The notes beneath the pieces are model-generated. The model searched no databases. It was not told where the DNA came from and saw nothing but the letters and a program-made list of their open reading frames with translations. From Paralvinella palmiformis (Eukaryota; Annelida; Polychaeta; Terebellida; Alvinellidae): a DNA stretch of 64,000 bases. How positions within the stretch are numbered: position 1 is the stretch's first letter; every line of letters begins with the position of its first letter. Location of the stretch: the NCBI GenBank assembly GCA_025642065.1, contig JAODUP010000316.1, positions 512,001-576,000 on the forward strand, written 5' to 3'. Shown in pieces: positions 22,601-34,237 of the stretch. The translations under genes and the position numbers were made by a program.

Positions 22601-24560
22601 CATCATGTATAAAACCTCAGCCAATGAAAGGATATCTGTCTAGTGATCATGTGACATGATCTCCCACTATAAAACCTATAGTCAATTTGAAGTCAAATAC
22701 GGCTTTCAATATCATGAATAAACACTTTGTGACTTAATCTCTTATCAATTGTGGTCCCCGGAAATTATACCCCATTTAGAATTTGTATAGATATGTGTGG
22801 TCAGTCACATTCATGGGATATATGTAACTTGCTAAATCAGTCACTTGATGAAGTGGCCATAACATGCTTTATACTTTGACTCTAGATACATTTCCAAATA
22901 CAGGAAATAAGTCATGTACATATCAATTAACATACTGCCAGTCTTAAAAATAAATTGGATGCCTGTTACATGGCCAAAGCAAATCCATGAGGTTGGTAGG
23001 AATTATTTTATTATATTTGTTTAGGTTGTCTAGTGGAATATTTAGTGCATAAAAGTTTTTTTCATTCAACTACACGCATGCCAGTGATGATTCACACAAT
23101 ATAGATATCATACAACTTACAGGCCTCTTTCAGATATAGATTCAATTAATTGAACTAGTATTTTCAATAGTTCAAAATTTGGAGTCTACTAACGATTCAC
23201 AATCATCACATAAAGCACAACTCACCCGCGTTTTGGATCTTCAAATGTGGCGTGAAAAACGAAACTTGACCGCTAAACTGCACGTGAGTTCTGACGACGT
23301 ATTTACGTCATCGATCAGATGATTACACATAATGTAAAACCACTATTTAATTGTTAAAACCACCAAAAAAATTTGAATATCAAGAATAATTCATTTGTTC
23401 ACTTTTCTAAATCAATATTTATGAATAAATTGTAAAAAGTTGTGTGTAACCAGATATCGTTCTGGACAAATCAGGCGTATCTCCCCTAACGATGGTTAAA
23501 TTTCGTTCATCCATTTTGTGGTGAATATGATAATATGCGGAACTGTTTGAAGTGAATAATGCTGACCACGAAATATATTACGTAATTATTTCTACGTGAA
23601 ATCTACGTCCCAATTTACACGTGAAATCTAGGTCCCAGTTTCTACATAGAAATTACGTACTGATTTTCACATAAAATTCACGTGACAAAATTTGCATTGA
23701 ATCCACCTCATACTATCATTCATGCAATAACACAAAAAATCACAATTTATTTAATAAAAATACAACTTTTGAAATCGTATTATCAACAATGTTAAGATGA
23801 AACTTAACCATGAAATTTGAACTCTTTTCACTCGCTAGCACTAGCTAGTGCACCACCTTCTTTTCCCTCCTGTTCCACAGATCACCCTAAATAGATATGA
23901 AAATTAACTTAAGAATTAAGAATACCTCACTTGAACAACAAGGGATGGAAATGAAGGGTTTAGCATTTACTGTGTACTGACAACATGCAGGAAGTCAAGA
24001 ATTCTCCTAAGATATAAATATAAGTATTTATAATTTAACAGAACATAATTATTCACCTGTAACATATCCTTGGTAGGTTTGATGGTATCCTAGCTTCCTC
24101 TTACAGGGTAGTTGTTCTTTCTCATCAGTGATCAAATGATGTTTCTAACGTTGTTTCATTATTATGAGATGTATACACTCTTTCTCTCTAGTCTATAATG
24201 ATAATCATGACATTTGAATCAGTTCTCATAAATATAATTAATAACCAAGTACAGTTTTATTATATTAGCCTGTAACGATTATAAAAAGGATGACTAGATA
24301 ATGGCAAAGCAACATTTGTGGGTTTTTTCACAGTTTGAATTGTTAGACCTAGATCTACAAGGATCAGCTTTAAATATTTGTTTTGTCCTCGGCTTATGAG
24401 GTTTTATTGAGGGATTTTGTCCGGATACCCATATATATATATATATATATACTTGCACTTAATTACCACTTTAATATTGTTAACATTTTGTTTAACATAC
24501 CTACCAATTACCATGGATTTGTCAGATATTCGATGAAACCGCTATATTAAAAACATCAAC
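22600..24560. other. Non-coding stretch with a tandem array
   Basis: Apart from the 25-bp array at 23589-23713 and an (AT)n run at 24429-24451, nothing was recognised. A short CpG-containing patch lies at 23222-23310. Confidence 0.35.
23589..23713. repeat. Five-unit 25-bp tandem array with CACGTGAAAT-like words
   Basis: Consecutive 25-bp units begin TTTCTACGTGAAATC, TTTACACGTGAAATC, TTTCTACATAGAAAT, TTTTCACATAAAATT and AATTTGCATTGAATC. Spacing is exact, and divergence increases along the array. Confidence 0.8.
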
Positions 24561-24564
24561 AAAC

Positions 24565-24747
24565 ATGGATGGATGAATGTTGTTTAACGACACATCGGCA
24601 CAATTTAGTCCATTCAGTGTCCTAGAACGTTTGGAAATAAAACCGTTTTAATGAATCTTTATAAAAAGCAGGATTACTGGCATTGATAAAATGGTTGTAT
24701 AAGCTAGGATGTAAATTGTTAAGTATAAATGGTAAATATACATTGGT
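24565..24747 (+). repeat. Dispersed repeat D, long form
   Basis: ATGGATGGATGAATGTTG and TTTAACGACACATCGGCAC, with the 3' module GCAGGATTACTGGCATTG. It is immediately followed by another copy. Confidence 0.93.
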
Positions 24748-24970
24748 GTGGATGGATGAATGGATGAATATTGTTTAACGACACATCGGCACAATTTAGG
24801 CCATTCAGTGTCCTAGAACGTTTCGAATTAAAACCGTTTTAGCGAATCTTTATAAAAAGTTAAAAAGTCGGATTACTAGTATTGATAAAATGTTTGTATA
24901 AGCTAGGATGTAAATTGTTAAGTATAAATAGTAAATACACATTGGTGTATAGGTGTATAAACTTGTTAAA
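24748..24970 (+). repeat. Dispersed repeat D, long form, tandem to the previous copy
   Basis: It starts GGATGGATGAATGGATGAAT, with TTTAACGACACATCGGCAC and the 3' module TCGGATTACTAGTATTG, then GTGTATAGGTGTATAA. The two copies are head to tail with no spacer. Confidence 0.93.
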
Positions 24971-25189
24971 AAGATAAAATCAGATTCTTAATCGTCCAAC
25001 AGGGTAAATAACATGTGAAATATAGAAGATAATGACTAGTTTTGACTAGATTTCTGATAAAAGAGAAGACCTGCTTCTATAAAGGAAATAAAAGGTAGGC
25101 TTATAACATTGACTAGATGTTCTAACTTAAAATAACTAGTATTAATAAGAAGACCAATTTACCTTTGGAATGATGATGACTAGATGTTA

Positions 25190-26371
25190 CTACTTTAAAT
25201 AAGTTATATTAAGAAGAAAAGACCAGCTTCTCTTAGGAAATTTAAAATTGTGTCCGGGATAATATTGTCCAGCAGCTCTTTCGGGAGTCTCTGCATGGTA
25301 GTAGTTTACTCTTATGTGGTGGTATTCCGAGCAATGAAGGAGGATGTGATCGACTGTCAGGCGTTCTTGGCAGGAGATACACTCTGGTGGATCTTCTCCA
25401 GCCAAAAGGTATCTGTGGGTGAGGAAAGAATGCCCGATCCGTAAACGGCAGAGCACAATTTCCTCACGACGCCTTTCCCGACAGGACCACATCGAACATC
25501 CTAATGCAGGCTGCACTGCATGCAATTTGTTTTCAGATTGCAGTGACCAGAAATCTGACCACTGCTTTCTAACGTGTTGCTTTATGATAGGTCGGAAGTC
25601 AGTGAACGGTAATGGAATGTTGATCTTCCGACCTTTTAGAGCAGTTTTGGCAGCCTTATCGGCGAGTTCATTGCCACGAATACCGACATGGCTCGGTACC
25701 CAGCAGAATACTACATCCTTTTTTAGAGTTTTAAAGGTGGAATGTAGTTCTAAAATACTGAGGACAAGTGGATTTTCTATTTCTAGTTTGTCCCCAGTAG
25801 AGCTAATACCATGATGGAGTGCGAGGTAAATAGCTCTAAGTTCTGCTGTGTATATGGAGGCCACGTCAGGCAGACGTTCCATCACGCACTGCCTACCACA
25901 AACGACAGCGCATCCTACTCTATCGCCTTCTTTTGAACCATCAGTATAGATGAACTGATGGTCATCATATTTATTTTGTATGATGTGAAAGCGGCTCTGA
26001 AATTCCGATGGACAAACATCAGATTTCTTCCCCGCTCTCAGACCATACAAAATTGTTGGTTCCATCATATCCCAAATCGGGATATGAGGTAGGGATATAT
26101 TTTCTATTTGACATGGTTCAATCTCCAAGTCTTCTCTCAAAGACCGAATTCTAATTCCAAAAGTTGGGATAGTCTTCAGTCTGAGTAAGAAGTTATCTTG
26201 AAGTTTTGGGTCGAAAGCCATATCAAATGTAGGATTTGCTGGAGTACTACTTAACTGTGTTGCATAATGCAGAGAAAGTCGTTCCCTCCGTCTGTAAAGA
26301 GATTCCTCATTTGATGCAACATACAGACTCTCCACTTGGGTAGTCCTAAATGCCCCTGTGGCTATTCTCAA
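25190..26371 (-). pseudogene. LINE ORF2 C-terminal part: RNase H and zinc knuckle, longest open frame in the window
   Basis: An uninterrupted 393-codon stretch. Residues 1-60 are the reverse-transcriptase thumb (RIATGAFRTT). RNase H spans about 138-235: YTDGS (first Asp, 144), the Glu in YTAELRAIYLAL (177), WVPSHVGIRGNELADKAAK (His 218, Asp 228). The third acidic residue, normally in an IFSDS-like strand, is missing; the sequence jumps from STGDKLEIE to NPLVLSILELHS. The C-terminal CISC...HILLHC (311-327) is the usual zinc knuckle of RNase H-bearing LINEs. It begins mid-domain, so it is not an independent gene. Confidence 0.9.
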
Positions 26372-27345
26372 GCCCTGGTGGTGAATGTGGTCGAGTATTT
26401 TGATGTATGATTTACGAGCCGATCCCCAAACAATTGACCCGTAATCAAGTTGAGATCTGATGACTGCTCTATACAGACGGAGGAGTGTTGTTCGATCTGC
26501 CCCCCAGTCAAATTATGAAACGAAATTTAATAGATTTAGAGATTTATTACATTTAGCCTTCGTATAATTTATATGTGGGATGAAGAAGAGCTTGCTGTCG
26601 AATATTACCCCGAGGGATTTTTATTTTCCTTAAAAACGGGAATATCTACCCCATATAGTGTTAGAGTCGGGTGTGGGTGAAATTTTGTTTGTTGGCAGAA
26701 GTGCACACAGACTGTTTTCGACCTGGAGAATATGAAGCCATTCTCATCAGCCCAATTTTCTAATTTATTGAGACACAACTGGATAATTCTTTCTATGGAA
26801 TTCATATTTTTTACTGGTAGCATATCAGGAACTCATCTACGTATAAGGAACAGTTAACATCATCCAGCAAGCATTTAACTATGCTATTTATTTTCATGCT
26901 GAAGTGTTACTGATAAGATGCTTTCTTGTGGTACAACCTCTTGTTGGTGGTAGGAATCATAGAGGGTGTTACCAACACGGACAGAAAAGTTTCTACCAGT
27001 CAAAAATTTGGAGATAAATTTTGGCATATTGCCACGAAGCCCTGCATCATATAGGTCTTTTAGAATTCCATATTTCCATGTTGTGTCGTATGCCTTCTCT
27101 GGATCGAAAAATATCCCCACAGTATGTTGCCCCTTCATGAATCCCTCCCTTATTATTGTTTCTAATTTAATTAGTTGATCTGTGGTGGATCTACGTTTTC
27201 TAAACCCACTCTGATGGGCTGTGAGAATGGCGTGATATTCGAGATACCAGACTAACCTGGTATTTACCATCCGCTCAAAAGTTTTACAAATACAACTTGT
27301 GAGAGCAATTGGACGGTAATTACCAGGATCAGCAAAGAGGAATTG
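25190..27345 (-). mobile_element. RNase H-bearing LINE (I-clade-like), 5'-truncated and decayed
   Basis: The minus strand has ORF2 pieces in order. These are reverse transcriptase from NYRPIALTSCICKTFERM (about 27330) through SGFRKRRSTTDQL, the palm motif FFDPEKAYDT, the box LYVDEF (about 26850), and NKLENWADENGF and SRSKTVCVHF. Then comes the thumb region SQLDYGSIVWGSA, and a 393-residue open frame with RNase H and a CCHC end. The endonuclease and ORF1 are missing, so the copy is 5'-truncated. Two reverse-transcriptase active-site positions are altered (Pro in FFDPEKAYD where Leu is usual next to the Asp, and Glu in YVDE). Confidence 0.88.
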
Positions 27346-27396
27346 CTACTGTTCTCAAATCAATTTTAAGTGGCCGTTGATGATGCGCCGGAAGTG

Positions 27397-27629
27397 GTCC
27401 AAATGGAACTTATTGAACTGCAATGCTCATCAGCATTGAAAACCACCTTTATGACGTAAGTAGAGTTTTACCGCGATCACTTGCCGACGGAACAGTTTCC
27501 TGCATTGAGCAGTCACGCGAAGATCATCGCCAGTTTGTTCGCAGTACATAAGTTTGCGAACAGATGTTCTCCAAGATGAACATCGCAAAATGCAAGATCA
27601 GGACACAGCTGACTTACGACCACTTGTAG
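27397..27629 (+). pseudogene. hAT-type transposase C-terminal dimerisation fragment
   Basis: It reads VQMELIELQCSSALK, then after a stop FYRDHLPTEQFPALSSHA, and after a frameshift VCEQMFSKMN and KIRTQLTYDHL, ending TAG. This matches the C-terminal region of GTF2IRD2-like hAT transposases (aslFgStYlCEq.FS.Mk..Ks..Rs.LtdehL). It abuts the 5' end of the LINE truncation. Confidence 0.78.
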
Positions 27630-28194
27630 GACACCTTGCGACTTTTCCACGACAAGTCTGCAGCTGGACGTTGGTCAGCTGGTTGCTCAGCTACAGCCAT
27701 CACATTAGCAGCAGCTCTTTTAACATTTGTTTTTACGAAGATTGGTATTTGAAATTTACAAAAAAAATTAATAAAACATTCAATCATTGTTCTCCATTCT
27801 GCCGCTTCCGATGTATTTGCCTGAAATAAATCATGTTCTTGCGAGACTATTATGCATATTTAATGTTGTGAGCAAGAGTGAATATGTCAATAGTCAGAAT
27901 AGCTATATTCAGATGCACACCTTGCCTATTTTTATTAGACTAAAATATATCTATTCATAATCAATATAAATATATATATATGTTGAAAAAGTGTTTTGTT
28001 CAAAATCAATGTATGTAATCACTGCATGTTTAAACCCGAAAATGCACCAAATGGCATTAAACTGCTCCATTATTCCAAAATTTCCCGGAGCCCCCTAGCC
28101 TCGTCTTTGCCGAAGGCAAAGACGCATATTTTATCGGAAGTGTTCAGCCCTCCGACAAAGTTCAGTTTACCAATTTTGCCCTCCACCCGGAAAG

Positions 28195-29157
28195 GTTGCC
28201 GACCAGTACATTGTACAGGATATACTTCATAGACTAAATGAAGTGAAGGCTCAAATCACTTCAGTATCTGGTGATATATTTAAAACTGACTCCAGCAAAA
28301 AGCTATCCATTAAGAATAGTCAGTGTTGTACTGGCACAATAAGTACCTGGGTGATAGTAGCAAGGGATGTCACTTTTAGCAGTGTCATGCGTTATACATC
28401 TAATTCAGTAATTTAAATATGATCTTTATCTTCAGATCACAAAAACATTGGCTGGTTCATGTGCTGAAACAGCAATGTGGGCCACATCTGTTGGTAATGA
28501 GCATGGCCAGGTTCTGAACTGTTTATTGACGGTTAAAGAGTTTGGTGGCATAAAGAGTATGGTCAGAGGACTGGTTCATCGCTATAAGAAGCGAGGGAAA
28601 GCTGCACCATCTGTGCTCTATACAAATAGGGACTGTTGTTCCAGTACTCCTGGTCAGCCTGGTAAGGTGCAGCAAATGTTTATAGCATGGCCAGACCTGA
28701 ATGTTCGGCTTGATATCTGGCATTTCATGCGACGGCTAGCTGTTGGCTGCAACATAGATGCCCACCAACTGCATGGGAAATTTATGGCTAAGATGGCTAG
28801 CTGAATTTCTTAGCCAGACCCTGTAGATATGACTACCTTGCAAAAGGCCAAGAAAGCTGAACTGATTTTTCATGGTCTTCATAACCCAAGTTATGTGGAC
28901 ATAGCTAAGGTTATTACAAAAGAAGAGGTCCAACCGCACTGTTGGAAGAGAACCCGTGGTTGTATCCAAACTAGCTTCCTTTTAGAGGAACTGCTGTGAA
29001 GTTTGGAAGGCCGCAAGGGTTCTGATTATCTTAGTGTGCCACTATTTAACGATGAACGGATGTGGCAGATTTGGAGTGCCCAAAAGAGGCACATCAAATG
29101 TATCCAGGATGTAGAGGGCATACCACTCTATGTCACGACTGGCACACTAACAAAAGG
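28195..29157 (+). pseudogene. DDE/RNase H-fold transposase-like protein (YVDRDCC family), decayed
   Basis: The segments match a multicopy transposase-like family I know from fish and marine invertebrates. They are EVKAQITSVSGDIFKTDSSK (first acidic site), then WATSVGNEHGQVLNCLL, VLYTNRDCCSS (second acidic site, usually YVDRDCC), and VRLDIWHFMRRLA, IDAHQLHGKFMAKMAS. Then come stops, CWKRTRG, FNDERMWQIWSAQKRHI and PLYVTTGTLTKGG. About 110 bp between TDSSK and WATSVG do not match and could be an intron ending at ttcag. The copy is cut off at its 3' end by a dispersed repeat D insertion at 29158. The family name is uncertain. Confidence 0.7.
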
Positions 29158-29262
29158 TGGTGGATGGATGAATGTTGTTTAACGACACATCGGCACAATT
29201 TAAGCCATTCGGTGTCCTAGAACGTTTGGAAATAAAAACGTATTAACGAATCTTTATAAAAG
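29158..29262 (+). repeat. Dispersed repeat D, short form, interrupting the DDE transposase
   Basis: TGGATGGATGAATGTTG, TTTAACGACACATCGGCAC, ending CGAATCTTTATAAAAGG. A partial AAAAGG repeat is present on both sides. Confidence 0.9.
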
Positions 29263-29760
29263 GAGAACTTTGTTGCGACAAGCCACAGCAAAGGTGCCTG
29301 TGATGGAATTGGGGGGGGGGGGGATGATGTAGAGGTTGCTGGCAAAGGCCAGTTTGCTGTGTCCCTACACAGACCCAATCCTGACCAGTGAGGCGATCGT
29401 GGACTTCTGCATCAAGAGTAATCCAGGTACTGACTGGCTAAAATGGTTAAGGGAACACAGCAATTTCACTGGTTAGTTCCAGTGTCTAAGTCAAAGATGC
29501 AAGCCTACAAGCTGAGCCTGCAGAGGGACCAACCACAACTGTATCTGTCCATGATTCTGAGGATGATATCAAAGAGTGTAAGAAACCACACTTCTTATCC
29601 AGCACATTCTGCCCGATTTGCCAATATCACTGCTGATGCAATCCATGCAGCAGGAGTGCTGGCGTTGTCTAATCATGGAGAAGCAGAAGTGGAGATTCTT
29701 CTGGTCATGGTGTGCATTGTTTGGCCATATATGGTGCACATAATAGGAAAAAAGGCACGA
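29263..29760 (+). other. Unrecognised repeat-like coding debris
   Basis: It includes PYTDPILTSEAIVDFCI and SNPGTDWLKWLREHS, then SLQAEPAEGPTTT in another frame. The mixed frames and good codon-like composition suggest a decayed element gene. Family not recognised. A G run occurs at 29311-29322. Confidence 0.35.
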
Positions 29761-30000
29761 GCTGAGTTTTTTAAGGTCCCAAAGGATAAAGTTAATTGTG
29801 TGCATATGCTCGCTCTTGTAGTATACAACAAAGTCATCAATGCCAGGTGACAAAGTTTTTACTATGCCATTTATTTTCACACTAAATAGTGTTATGTATA
29901 AAATGCTGTCTTGAGGCACACCTTCTTGATCATACAATTCGGATACTATATTTCGTATTTTGTCCTAAAAAAGAATTTGTGGTTTTTGGCAACTTTGTGT
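29760..30000 (-). pseudogene. Reverse transcriptase fragment of the same I-clade-like LINE
   Basis: The minus strand reads QEGVPQDSILYITLFSVKIN, then IVKTLSPGIDDF and SEHMHTI, which parallels the segment deleted or poorly readable in the 25190-27345 copy. The catalytic YVDD box appears shortened to a DDF remnant. It is a separate, very short insertion or deletion remnant. Confidence 0.75.
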
Positions 30001-30860
30001 AGAGTATCGTGGTTCAGCTGGCGAAGTTGTCACTCTCACTACAAAGCTGTACTTGAACAGCAGATGTTGCTGACAGGCTACTAGTGAACATCTCTGCCCT
30101 GAAGTATCACACTGAACCGCCTTGTCCAAAGTCACAGCAGGTGTCTGGACAAAATGATATGTATGGTGTCACACTGAAAGAAAATGCCAAACGACTGCCA
30201 GATAAGAGAGATGACATGGACAGGATAACAGATTAATTGGTGAAGCATCTTACTGCCACCTCCATTGACAAATTGAGCAGCTGTCCAGACACTCTACATG
30301 ATGCAAGAAGCTTTGGGAGGAGCATGTAAGACACCGTTCCACCACTTCACAAGCATTCTTACAGTAGCTAACGTTGACGTGGAGTCAATTTTATTAGAAT
30401 GCGTCATCTTCAAGAAGCTCTATTACCACCGGCATGGTGCCATTCTACATGCTGTCTCCTGGCAAACAAACAACCAGCAGTTTTCGGGACCTGGCACATC
30501 AGTCGAGGGTGAGCGAGGTTTCAGCGTAATGATGTGAGGAAAGACCGACTTCCATCACAGACTGAAAATTCCAGCTCTCAACGACTTGCGAGTTCGACCC
30601 CAAAAAAGCAAGCAACCTCTGCTACAGAACCCTGGATCAGAGGGAGTCGGGTCAGTGGTCAACAGAAGTCATCAACCCAGAAGACATTCATGATTATGGG
30701 ACAGATCTCAATGACCAGCTGCACAGTACTGTGGCACTGTAGCTTAGATGCACAATTGTGCAGCTTTCCTAATAATTTAGATACCCATGTAAAAGATATG
30801 ATTAGGGAAGGAATATATTGTGCAGACAACAAATTGAAAAACAGAAACAATGAATAAATG
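30001..30860 (+). other. Unrecognised element debris with several short open frames
   Basis: The segments YGVTLKENAKRLPDKRDDMD, EPWIRGSRVSGQQ and HVKDMIREGIYCADNK lie in different frames. They look like former coding sequence, but I cannot place the family. Confidence 0.3.
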
Positions 30861-31910
30861 TTGTTTTATGCCACATCGGAAACAAGGGTCATTTTGTGCC
30901 AAAACTAGAAAATGGTTATCTTAAAATCATGAGCTTATTTTTATAGGAACATATTCCTCCTGCAATTAATGTGCAAGGAGACGCCCCAATAAAAACAGCG
31001 AACACCAGCTATAAAAATGAAACAAACAGACAACTCTGAATCAAATCACTGTGGTCAAATTTGCCCCCTGAACTGAGAATAAAGTATAGCGGTCTCAGAT
31101 GTTTGTCTTACAAACAGCGGGTTTGAAATATTGTGAAGTTGTGCTACTTCTATGAAACCAAAATGTGCATGGATTTTCTTTTTATTGTAGGCACCTAGGT
31201 CTCGCCACTAAAACAGATCAAACGATCTTCGGTGTAGACTTCAAACTGCACATATGTTTTGAACACTTAGCCCATGAATGAAAATATTGTATTATTGTAG
31301 TTTGAAATAAATATTGATTGATTGATTGATTGATTGGCATGATATAATAACAATAAGATGGGGACAGTCATTCCCTCCACAGATGATAGAATCCAATTAC
31401 ATTTGTCATGCTCAGCTTTGATGTGTCTAGCCTTCACCTTAATAATGATTCATGATATCATCTGCCTACAGAACCAGTTAACATCATTCTATTGGCAAAT
31501 GATAGATAAACTAGAAAAATATACAGTGTATTAATGGTGACATCACTTATTAGCTTGAACCTACCCTGGTAGTATATGTTCTCTTTATGAAGATCATCCC
31601 TCGTGCCCTTTTTAATTCCTTGGCTGTAGAAGTCCCTGGTGAAGCAGTAGATTAGATAAAAACTAAACCTGCAAGATGAAACAGAACATGGAGCCTATTC
31701 CTAACATATCCACAAAAACAAACCAGACATGATGTTATTAGAATGGATAAATATTTAAATCCACTTGGACACCCCCCCCCCTCTTCTTTCCCTGTTTATA
31801 TCCTAACTTACCGATCCCAAAGATCATGTTTACTACCCTGCATGCCTTGCTGTAAGTGTTACTCTGAATGTATTATTTTACACCACACTAGTATTTTAGA
31901 ACTGTTCAGC
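30861..31910. other. Non-coding stretch
   Basis: Nothing recognised apart from an ATTG tetranucleotide run at 31314-31336 and a C run at 31771-31782. Confidence 0.35.
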
Positions 31911-32269
31911 AATTACCCAGCAGGCACCCGATGTTGGGTCAATGTTGGGAATAGGTTGATTTTAGATCGCGACGTCGCACAACGCGAACCCAATGCATAT
32001 CCAATGTAGCTGGGCTGGATTATATCGTGTTGGATTTAGATCGGTATTGCGATGTTGGATCAATGTTCTATTTTCCATCATATATAATTTACTATATTAA
32101 GATTATCATTTGAGAAGCCGTTATTGTGTATATCTGTTATGGGGTATCTGGTGAAACTTCGCACCTAATTGATATACATTTGTTCAAAACCAAGCCACAA
32201 CTCTGGCTACAGCTATCAAGCGATCTATACCACAATCCCCGGATTCTGACGTCACGCCATCCTAAGCTC

Positions 32270-32315
32270 ATTTGAACCACTGACCTATATATGTATATAG
32301 GTCAGTGATTTGAAC
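32270..32315. mobile_element. 30-bp perfect palindrome flanked by 8-bp direct repeats
   Basis: ATTTGAAC occurs at 32270-32277 and 32308-32315. Between them is a perfect palindrome with 14-bp arms (CACTGACCTATATA) and a 2-base centre. An 8-bp target duplication is typical of hAT elements, so this could be a minimal remnant of two terminal repeats. Confidence 0.6.
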
Positions 32316-33532
32316 GTAGCGCGGTAATTTTTTTGAAACTATAGAAATTCTAGGATACTTCACGCATCTTTTTTTCTGGTAAGTATGTATATAAGTTGTA
32401 CCAAACTTGTGTATTTAATAATATGAATTGTCATGAAACATGATGCTGCACAGTTTCTTGAAATATAATTTCTCTTGTTGAATATTGATCGATCAAGTTG
32501 TCGGACTTCAATCACTCAGCATGCGTGTCTACGCGTTGCTAGGTTAGGTACTATAATTGACATGTTAATGTTAGGCCTTAGGGAGCGACCATTTGACTTC
32601 CGGGAAAGGGCTGGATTTTTTAGGCCAGAAAATAAAAATCCTGTGTTTAGTGAATGAGAACTTTTTAGATTTAAATTATTTTCTAATTTAGATGATTAGT
32701 TTCTGTTTCATGATTATGTTTTGTTTTAATAACGTTCTCGCTATAATATTTTCAGTCTCTGGGGGAGGGGAGGGGGGGGATTTTCATGAAAAAGGATCAA
32801 ATCTGTAAAATGATGAAAAGTTCAATACCTCTGATTTGCAATCATTTTCATTCTGGGAGACAGTGGGGGAGTGTCTGTAAATATAAGAGAATTTGTCAGA
32901 TGATGATGGTGAAGAGCTTTACATTGGAAAGGACTTTGCAGACTGGCAGTAAGAAATGCATGTACAATAACTGTTTTTCAAGAAACGACTGGAATCCTTA
33001 GACGACATTGGCACCATGTTCCAAAAGCTGCCTGCACTCTTTTGCATACACCTAGACATTACAGGATAAGTGTGGTAGCTAATATATTTATTTTGGACTG
33101 GAGTCGGTTATAATAGATGTTATTCATACGTTTGCAGCTATGGACATATTATGCACTTTTGTTATTTTGAGGAATATGTCTTTTATAAATTTGGCTAGGT
33201 TAATAATAATTTCACCAAAATAATGTAAAATGTACTGAACAGGTTATTCGAATTTGATTGGCCATCCATGAAACTATTCAAACTTTTGGCAGAGTGCTAT
33301 TGTGTTGGCATATAACTTGATTGTGAATTACACTACTATATACACTACTATTTTACAAAATAGAATTGGTATACTTGTATGTTGTCATGTTCTAGATGAA
33401 TATTCAATTCATTTTATATTTTGAACAAGTCTTATTGCAGCTGTTTTTAATTATCATGGGTGCCTCATATTGTGCAGCTGATTTAACCATAATGAAATTT
33501 CATCCAAAATACTTTGTGGCAAATGTAATTGA

Positions 33533-33536
<4 letters not shown>

Positions 33537-33575
<39 letters not shown>
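33537..33575. repeat. (TA)n microsatellite
   Basis: About 38 bases of uninterrupted TA dinucleotides inside the candidate foldback element. Confidence 0.97.
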
Positions 33576-33578
<3 letters not shown>

Positions 33579-33870
33579 CGTGTGTAATGAAACCTTACTG
33601 CACCAGTCCATTACATTCCAATCAACCATGATGCTGGTATATTAACAATATCAATTCTATTTGTTGTATATATATTATTGTGTTTCTTGTGTGAATCACT
33701 GAATGTGTGTATAAATGAGAAATATATTGTATAAGCATTTTGCTTATTGTCAATTGAATAAATATGTTTACATCAACTATAATGCAAACTACTGTTATCC
33801 AATGTTGCAAATATTACGTTGATCCAAATTTCAAATCCACACAATTTCATAACATTGATCCAACATTGAA

Positions 33871-33970
33871 ATCCTAACGTTGATCCAACATTGAAATCCT
33901 AACGTTGATCCAATGTTGAAATTCTAACGTTGATCCAATGTTGAAATCCTAACGTTGATCCAATTTTCAA
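33871..33970. repeat. 25-bp tandem array AACGTTGATCCAATGTTGAAA
   Basis: At least four units of about 25 bp, AACGTTGATCCAAYRTTGAA plus ATYCT. Related degenerate units lie on both sides (33800-34010). It forms the right subterminal region of the candidate foldback element. Confidence 0.92.
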
Positions 33971-34237
33971 ATCCAACCATTTTCATAACATTGATCCAAC
34001 GTCAAAGGGTAATGTATGCGGGGAGATGGAGGTGGTAGTTAAGAGATGGCCGTGGGGTAGTGGCAGTCACATTAACACTCTCCCCTGAAAGAGTTGAGAA
34101 AATGGAGTATTCAGACGTTAGCTGTTATTGAAAAGGCTGTGCAGGAGTTGTTGCATCCCAAATTAAGGTCTGATTATCATTATTACCACTGCTTCTCCTG
34201 CTAGAATGTCAGCCAAAACACCCATCTCATATGCCAT

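Larger units (their letters stand above)
31914..34015. mobile_element. Candidate 2.1-kb foldback DNA element with subterminal tandem repeats
   Basis: The left end reads TTACCCAGCAGGCACCCGAT then GTTGGGTCAATGTTGG. The right end, reverse complemented, reads TTACCCTTTGACGTTGGATC. Both arms carry repeats of GATGTTGGATCAATGTT, inverted relative to each other. The right arm is a tandem array (33871-33965). The interior has no recognised transposase, so it would be non-autonomous. Confidence 0.5.

Noticed and set aside
25250..25814. Plus-strand open frames inside the LINE
   Set aside because: They are antisense shadows of the RNase H frame.
29569..29850. Plus-strand 135-codon frame as a gene
   Set aside because: It overlaps a minus-strand reverse-transcriptase fragment and has no recognisable domain.
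33871..33970. A CRISPR-like array
   Set aside because: The units are tandem without unique spacers, and the window is eukaryotic.
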